From contig OX463842.1 of NCBI GenBank assembly GCA_949825065.1, positions 4,925,723 to 4,989,722 on the forward strand: a DNA stretch of 64,000 nucleotides. Direction: 5' to 3'. The position numbers and the translations under genes are program-made. Shown here in pieces: positions 57,435 through 64,000 of the stretch. The DNA is from Odontocerum albicorne (lineage: Eukaryota; Arthropoda; Insecta; Trichoptera; Odontoceridae). The stretch's first letter is position 1. The number at the start of each line of letters is the position of its first letter. The notes below the pieces were generated by a model. That model did no database searches and had not been told where the DNA came from. It saw only the letters and a list, made by a program, of their open reading frames with translations.

Positions 57435-57770
57435 CAATTGAGTCATCCCAATAAGGGATGAATACAGAATGAAGTGGTTTGGGCATGTAGAATGAATGAT
57501 TGAAGAAAGGCTAACAATACAAATATATAATGTAAATATGAGTGGAACGCGTGGTTGAGGACCAAGGAAAGTATGGTTGAATCAAGTGAATGATATTTCG
57601 AAAAAAGAAAATGTAATAAGTAAAATAAATCGTAGGACCTGTATAACAAGGTATATTAATGTGGAAGAGGTGGAATATGTATGCCAAGATAAGAAAGTCT
57701 GGCGTTCTGTCATATCTGTCTACCCCAGCAACGAAACGTTGTGATGGTATGTACGAGTAAGTATGTATGT
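57435..57770 (+). mobile_element. LINE relic, (TATG)n-tailed family
   Basis: Contains EYRMKWFGHVE, GPRKVWLNQVNDISKKENV and the end VEYVCQDKKVWRSVISVYPS, then GTGATGGTATGTACGAGTAAGTATGTATGTA. Confidence 0.6.
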
Positions 57771-57984
57771 ACGCAAAAATATTTAAGAATCTGAAATAAA
57801 AACAGGTTTTTGTATCATAACATATACTCATATGTTCACTAAATTGTCATGTAATCAAAATGGGACTATGACCATAGAATACCTACTATATATAATGTAT
57901 TGTAAAGACATCCATATAACATTGAAATATTAAAACGTGAATAATTTTATTAATATTTATTATTATTTATTATTACACATGACA

Positions 57985-58125
57985 AGAAATATATATAATT
58001 TGTGAAAAAACCACAGGTAATTTAATTTGGACATACAATTTTAATGGATCTGGGTTTGTCGCCTTTCATTTGTCGTATCCCCAGTAAACTAGGCTTTTGC
58101 CTGTATCTCACTGAGGATATTTAGC
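57985..58125 (+). repeat. Unclassified repeat U, fragment
   Basis: Matches the 53640-53815 part of copy 1 in reverse orientation. Confidence 0.55.
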
Positions 58126-58703
58126 ATGAAAAAATAAATCGATAATTCTTTCCGATTTTTGATTACACAGAAACAAAACCCCGTTATACGTTCTCATCAA
58201 CCTGACAAACAGTGACACTCAATTACAACTGGAAACATCATGCGAAATTAAACTCCTCACACATCATCACTCCAGAAATACCAAAAATATTCATTCCACA
58301 ATATACCGCACACAATCATAAGCATAAAAATAAAAAACATACAGAAACACAAAAACAACAAGAAGAAACACACACTCACGAGCCCACACAAATCATTTCC
58401 ACACGTCATTCATCCTGAAAGTCCAAGTAGTCAAAACTCTGTCGCAATAACAACCACGCTCCGATCGACTGTCTAAATGGTTTTCCTACCTTTACCTTTA
58501 TTGAATTCATGGGAGCCAAATAAGTGGAAGTGTTTATCATGGGAGCCAAATAAGCATATTGCCTTTGGGCAAAATATAAGTCATAACTTTTGAAAGCAAT
58601 TAAGTAGACCATAAATCAAGAAAATCCAAAGGGGTAAAGCAGACACTTTACACAAATTGTAATCATTTCACTTAGTATTTTACATTTCAATTGGTTTCTA
58701 CTG

Positions 58704-58940
58704 TTAATTCTCACTTAAACAGCATATATGCCTTGACCGGTCCAAATACAGTTCAACCGCACCTATAGTTTTATGGAGATCATAATATTTTACTACTCGT
58801 TGGATTGGATTTCGCCCTTCAGGTTGTACAGCATTCAACGGATATAATAATAATTGCACAGATCTTTCTGTAACGCTTTTCAATTCGTCGAATAGAAAAA
58901 AAATTGTAATATCTAAAAACAGATGTCGTCCTAATAGCAC
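58704..58940 (-). other. Unrecognised open frame, 78 codons
   Basis: Encodes LLGRHLFLDITIFFLFDELK, then YPLNAVQPEGRNPIQRVVKY and a short end. It has protein-like composition, but I recognise no family and see no splice partners. Could be an exon of another gene or an element fragment. Confidence 0.25.
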
Positions 58941-59397
58941 ATTATTGTCGATAATAATTAAGATAGTTTTGATTTGTTTATGAAAGATGTCGCATTATTT
59001 ACACTTGTGTAAATAAAATGACGTGCTCGCTGCAATGATTCAATTATAAAATTGAAATGATTTGTGTTTATGCTCATCCTGGTGTAGTGTTTTACGTCGA
59101 ATGACTTACATACCTTATATTACTTTCTTCCTTTCTGTTTTTTTTTTAAATTTAATCACATTTATATAAACCAGGATATGTTTTGTACAAATTCGTGTAA
59201 GTATGCCACCTCCTTAGCCAGAAAGGCATAGTTAAATTACAGGAAGGAAAATATATGTTGGGAAATCCCCTTAGAACTACCAGCCACGTTGCATGTACCA
59301 GCTGACATGCAATGTTATTTACTGCATTTATCATATATCGCCGTGCACGTGCTTATGATTGAGCGCATTCCTCTGAAAGCCTTTCAATACTCTAAAT

Positions 59398-59921
59398 AGG
59401 TTCCCAAACTGGGCAATATCGCCCACTTGTGGGCGATGAAGGAATCTTGGTAGGCAATACTGGCTTCGGGAGAATTTGGTGGGCGATGTGAGGAGTCAAA
59501 TGGGTAATAACAGACTGTTGAAAAAAATAATATCGTGTAAAAATGTTTTGAGCATTTTATATTATATGTAAAGCAAATATTTTTTGCATGAAATATAATG
59601 CGTTTTAGGATATATTAAAATAGCCGCTCTAACCTTTTTTCCAGGTATGGGTACTTAGATAAGTAATTCACAGTCATAAAAAATGGTACAACACTAATTT
59701 CTGCTAGTCATTAACCGACTAACTGTCAAAGGAAACATTTCTTTTCAAGTTTCGCGACTGCGAAAATTCTATTGTCATCCCTTCTTCGAAATTTTATAAT
59801 ACCAAAAATACCCTTACTATTTACTATTATCTTAAATAGAGATACAGTTTTCCAAAGGTGGGTGATGAAAAATATTAACGTTGAAAAATGGGCGCCGAGT
59901 CAAATAAGTTTGGCAATCTAT
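59398..59921. mobile_element. Possible hAT-like nonautonomous element
   Basis: Ends GGTTCCCAAACTGGGC and TTTGGCAATC suggest hAT termini; internal repeats of GGTGGGCGATG. Boundaries and target duplication uncertain. Confidence 0.3.
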
Positions 59922-60169
59922 GCTCTAGCTAGACCCTAATATAACTTATGGTATTTTTGAGTTCTAACAAGACCATGTTTATAACTTTTACCAAAACTCT
60001 CAAATAAAGAAAGAAATACAAATCCAAACAACTATAATGAAATTCATGGCTACATAAATACATTTTGTTATACCAAATACACTCAACTATTTTTTTTGAA
60101 AAGAGGTAAGTTATTTTGACCGAATTACATTTTTGTTAGCAGCATTCATAATTGCATTTTCAATATATA

Positions 60170-60335
60170 TCATTGTTCAAGAACATTTTTCGGGACATCA
60201 ATACTACAGGATGGATAAGCCCGAAGCTTTTTCAATCTACTCATAGCTTCCAAAAACGAAACCTTCATATCAAGTGACATAACTTCATTTTCATTGTCAT
60301 CCTCTATAATGCTTTTTTACTGCACGCATAATTTC
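60170..60335 (-). pseudogene. Possible Tigger transposase C-terminal relic
   Basis: Minus strand reads EDDNENEVMSLDMKVSFLEA, then MSRLKKLRAYPS, resembling the acidic C-terminal tail of pogo/Tigger transposases. Confidence 0.35.
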
Positions 60336-60429
60336 CAAATCCAAAGGCTACAAAATTCGGAGGTGAAAATTCATATTTTCAAATTTACAAAAACATTCGA
60401 GCTCGCATATTAAATTATATCATCATCAT

Positions 60430-60675
60430 TGTCAACCAGGGTCAATCCACTGCTGGATGAAGGTCTCCCCAAGTTGACTCCAAATAGTTCGGTTTTTTGC
60501 TCGTTGATGCCGCCATGCTTCCTGCTTCCTGATTTCGTCTATCCAGCGTACCTTCGGTCTTCTTCTGGGCTTCTTTATGCCTCTTGGGTACCATTGGATT
60601 ATTTCGGATATCCATCGGGAGTCTTACATTCTGGCTACGTGTCCGGCTCATTGCCACTTCATTCTTTTGCACACC
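60430..60675 (-). mobile_element. LINE C-terminal relic
   Basis: Minus strand encodes IQWYPRGIKKPRRRPKVRW (with frame breaks) and a KLGVTWSD-like end, closing in a GATGATGATATAAT tail. Confidence 0.5.
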
Positions 60676-60824
60676 TTTATAACGTCTGTTAAATTATATA
60701 CTTAATATTTATCAATTGAAATCAGATTTGTTTGTCTTTTTTATATTTTCATTTAAGCGTCCAAATTCAGAAGTCATTTGTACCTATTGCTTATATACTC
60801 GTAATAAAGAGTGTTTTTTTGGGT

Positions 60825-61099
60825 GTGATAGGATTTTGAATTGGCCGCCAAGATCGTATGATTTAACGCCTCTGGATTATTTTATTTGGGGCTATGTTAA
60901 ATCACATGTTTACACCAACAAACCCAAGACTCTTGATGAACTTGAGGCCAACATTTGTCGTGTTATTGGCGCCATACAGCCGGAAAAGCTCCACGAAAAT
61001 TGGCGTGATCGAATTGGCCAGTGCAAAAGAAGCCGTGGAAGCCATTTGAACGATATCTTGTTTAAATTATATAACGGCATGAAATATTCTTTCAAATAA
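60825..61099 (+). pseudogene. IS630/Tc1-like transposase 3' fragment
   Basis: Encodes LNWPPRSYDLTPLDYFIWGY (third catalytic Asp position), then VYTNKPKTLDELEANICRVI and a C-terminal HENWRDRIGQCKRSRGSHL, ending TAA at 61099. The 5' part is absent. Confidence 0.7.
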
Positions 61100-61548
61100 A
61101 TTTTCAGATCCATTTTTGGTTTATTATTTGTTGTTTTATTTTATTTTAAACTTCTTAATGGGAAACCCATCTTATGATCGGGTATAAGGTACAAATACCC
61201 AGCCACGGTCAACATATGAATGAAATTATCTTCAAACAATAATTGACATTAAAAAACCTATCAATTGAATTCAAATACACGGCCATTTAAATAATTTATA
61301 TGTGTTTTATTTAAAAAACAAATTCGAACCCCTCAGCTACGTTTTCGGCTGAAAAATGTTCGTTATACATAATTATTTATTTCGTTAAAACGGGATTCGT
61401 TAAATTTATTGTTTTATATACTCGTATATGTTCATTCGTTAAACAAAAACTGAAAATTTCGTTACCTCGGTATTCGATATAATTATACTTGCCATGTAGA
61501 TGACTTGTATAGCGCTGTTACTTAGCACATTGCCCGTTACGAAGGAGA

Positions 61549-62181
61549 CTAACCTTTCCCTTCCTGTGCTAAAAAAATCTGCGCGTTCCGGTGCTGTGTC
61601 AATACACATCAATGTCAACGTCAATACACATCAATGCACATGTAAAAATGAGCAATTAAAATCGTAAAAATAAGAATATTCATAGCCAATCGCTTAAATT
61701 AATTCAATTTGAAGCCAAAAGTAATAATAATTGAGATTTAATTACTGAAAACATGAAAAAAACATCGGCTGACGTTTCCGAAACGGGCGAAGAGACCACC
61801 TCAAATCGATGCCCGAGAGCTACTAAAGCGAGCGAACTGAGATTCTATTTCTTGCGTTCCCATATACCGAAGTAGAGTGAGAGTGAGATGTGAATAGCGT
61901 CGCTTCCTCACCCATAGCGGTTTTTTTAGAATTAATATATCTACGTCACACACTGGCACACGTTTGATTGTATTGGTGAATTTATTCCCGATTTTCACAA
62001 AATATCTCTGATGTGACCGATAAGTGTTAATTATTATTAATATTATCTTTTCATTCAATGCGTAAATGTATTACGGAGGAATACCTAAAATCTGAACCCA
62101 GTATTTATTATATTTATAGAGATATTAAAGTTTTTAGAAGCAATATGTACTAGTTACACATCACAGGGAAGGAAGGGTTAA
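61549..62181 (+). mobile_element. piggyBac-like MITE, family P1, copy 4 (divergent)
   Basis: Left CTAACCTTTCCCTTCC, right GGGAAGGAAGGGTTAA; interior much diverged but colinear with copies 1-3 (for example GTAAATGTATTACGGAGGAA, AAATAAGAATATTCATAG-like). The oldest copy. Confidence 0.7.
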
Positions 62182-62620
62182 AAAAGCTTGTGGTCACTGG
62201 ACGCGTGGAAGAATGACACACAAGAGGGATAGCTCAAATGCATTGAACTGGCCAAGTGAGAGACACAACAGAACTACCCTTAATAACTGCTCTTTAACCC
62301 TGAGAGATCGGCGCACTGCTATAGCAGTGGAAGAAATTTGTTCTACCCTTGTATTCTAAATGAATATTATTCATTTAGAATACAAGGGTACATATTCTAA
62401 AATATATTTATGTTGTAAAAATAATTTTTTTTTGTTTTTTTGTTGTTTAAAATAAATATTTATCACGAACGTCCGAATCGTAAATATATCTCAGCACTAG
62501 ATAGACAATTATATTTTTTCTCGTAGCACTCTCAGGGTTAAGCTGCGGAGTGCAGACAAGGATGGCGAGGATTATTCAAGGGAGACACGGTGCTCAGTCA
62601 TGCACTACACAACAAGGTTG
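62182..62620 (+). mobile_element. LINE relic interrupted by a MITE
   Basis: Before 62294: GACGCGTGGAAGAATGAC.. encodes DAWKNDTQEG; after 62541: LRSADKDGEDYSRETRCSVM. The pieces form one C-terminal LINE segment split at TTAA. Confidence 0.45.
62294..62541. mobile_element. piggyBac-like MITE, family P5
   Basis: 248 bp, TTAA at both ends, termini CCCTGAGAG / CTCTCAGGG. Subterminal palindrome CACTGCTATAGCAGTG at 62313 and a 21-bp-arm inverted repeat at 62344-62390 (TACCCTTGTATTCTAAATGA). Confidence 0.8.
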
Positions 62621-62796
62621 ATCTTGAATAGGATGAGGTTTTATGTCTTCTCTGTTTTACTGTATAGTATCGAAGCGTGGAAAAACCCTAGAACAACAAT
62701 AAAAAAAAAGAAAAGTGCTTTATATAATAAGTTGAACAGAGAGAGAAAATTATGATGTTGTTTATAGTTAAGGGATTAACATTGTGGAGGCTTAAA

Positions 62797-62905
62797 GATA
62801 TTGTAATTTATTTTTATCAAACACTGTTTATCCCACTTTTTTGTAACGGTATAACCCTACCGGTTTCAAGGCTTTCACCTCATATTCAGGGGAGCACAAA
62901 CAAGA
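62797..62905 (-). repeat. Single arm of the inverted-repeat family, mutated core
   Basis: Same arm as at 24838-24945, but the core reads CTGAATA instead of CTGAAGA, changing a base that is invariant in hammerheads. Confidence 0.6.
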
Positions 62906-64000
62906 CTATTGTATGAATAAATCTATATTATTAAAACAAAGTACGAAAACTGCAATATTTGAGATATGTCATGCAAGATTCAAGGAAGTTACATCTTACT
63001 AGTTAGTTATAAAATGGTAGGAATGGTAGGAATGTGAAAGTTGGAGGTGTAACTATTGATTTGAAATAAAAATATCGATCTTTTCATTTAACTTTAGTCT
63101 TTTTATTTTTTGTTTTCTGCTCCACGACAGCTTCTGTCAAACAAAATATACTGAATATACTCAAGAAAATGTAGCATGGTCGTCGTGACGTTTGAAATGT
63201 CATGTATCAAAGGGATGGGGTAAAATCGTTTTTTTTTTTTACAAATCGAATATTTTTTTTATAAATCGAAAAACTGTTTTTTTCTAAACGAACGTTTTAA
63301 TTCCTAATTTTCATTACACTGACTTTCTAATGTATTTTATGATTTGTGTGTATCTTTAAATAGGCCAAGATCCACTATGAATTAATATTACAATAATTAC
63401 GAATATTTAATTTTATGTATAAAAAATCGAAAATCCAATTATCGTATACCCTACCCAATCCTTAGCCAATGCAGACTAACGAAGTGACTTTTGACGAAAG
63501 TCGACAAATATTATTTGATTTTAACAAACTGACATATTTTTGCTAATTTATAACAAAATGTATTAATTTGTCATTATTGTTAGTTTTATGTAATGTATTT
63601 GCCTAAATAACTTGATATTTATTAGAATCGAGGCTTATATTAAAGTTGATAAAATAATTATGATAAAATTACTGAACGTCGTTACAAGATTGTATTGGGG
63701 CAAATTTGTGAAATGTCATAGGGGCCATGCTACATTTTCTTTAGTATAGGTGTAAAAGTTTGGCCTTGCCTGATATAAAGTATGCTGCTTGGTTGTCTTT
63801 TCCGTTCCAAACAGAATAAACCGCGTAAAAGATAATTCGGGTAAATGAAGAGCGCACGAATGAAGGGATTGCTGTAAAATATTAAATACTGGATGAAAAT
63901 TTTTTGAATAAATAAATTAAAGGCACATCATATAGGAGAAATCAAATTTACATACGCTATGAACGAGAACAATGATTTCTTATAACACAAGGCATTAATT
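62906..64000. other. AT-rich end of the window
   Basis: No gene or repeat that I can support. Confidence 0.4.

Overview
The window is eukaryotic and reads as a transposon-crowded insect genome: AT-rich, introns with GT/AG borders, many mariner elements, RTE-like LINE 3' ends, tRNA-headed SINEs and TTAA-flanked MITEs. I cannot name the species. There is one recognisable host gene. All work is by eye; no database search was possible.

Host gene. Fifteen coding exons on the minus strand (ATG at 45675, TAG ending at 14975) join with consistent phases into 3489 nt, or 1162 aa. Exons 2-8 match the metazoan SPT20 homologue (SUPT20H/Spt20), a structural SAGA coactivator subunit. Signature segments are an N-L-Y-P-G-N-x-G-Y-S motif in exon 3, an E-E-L-P-x-x-L-x-D-L-L and I-A-Q-I-R-D-Y-R-Q block in exon 4, and an F-L-L-G-x-R-T segment across the exon 7/8 junction. 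Exons 9-15 form a long Q-, A-, P- and N-rich tail that includes about 130 residues of heptapeptide repeats. The gene spans 30.7 kb because its introns hold mariners, LINEs, MITEs and a TTAA-flanked DDE transposon. None of them interrupts a coding exon.

Region 1-14.9 kb (beyond the gene's 3' end): two deleted mariners (344-1275, 10295-11221), one structurally complete mariner (4706-5992), RTE-like LINE 3' ends, a pogo-like MITE, piggyBac-like MITEs, hAT-like MITEs, several inverted-repeat elements carrying hammerhead-ribozyme-like motifs, and a 24-bp minisatellite open on both strands.

Region 15-45.7 kb (Spt20): besides exons there are decayed mariners (16650-17922, 22862-23191, 27320-28566), a mariner with an open frame but an altered catalytic spacing (33185-34458), a Tigger-like element reduced to one helix-turn-helix domain (21348-22114), a 2.75-kb Kolobok/Mutator-like element (28977-31726) nested inside a pogo-like MITE, and several LINE relics.

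Region 45.7-64 kb (upstream of Spt20): LINE relics, a very young Ty3/gypsy element with only gag between two 455-bp LTRs (48988-51487), an unclassified repeat family, SINEs, a long foldback MITE (56024-56306) and further TTAA MITEs. There is no second convincing host gene.

The observations most worth following are the hammerhead-like motifs embedded in inverted-repeat elements, the Kolobok/Mutator-like transposon, the set of unrelated TTAA-flanked MITE families that share subterminal palindromes, and the gag-only LTR element.
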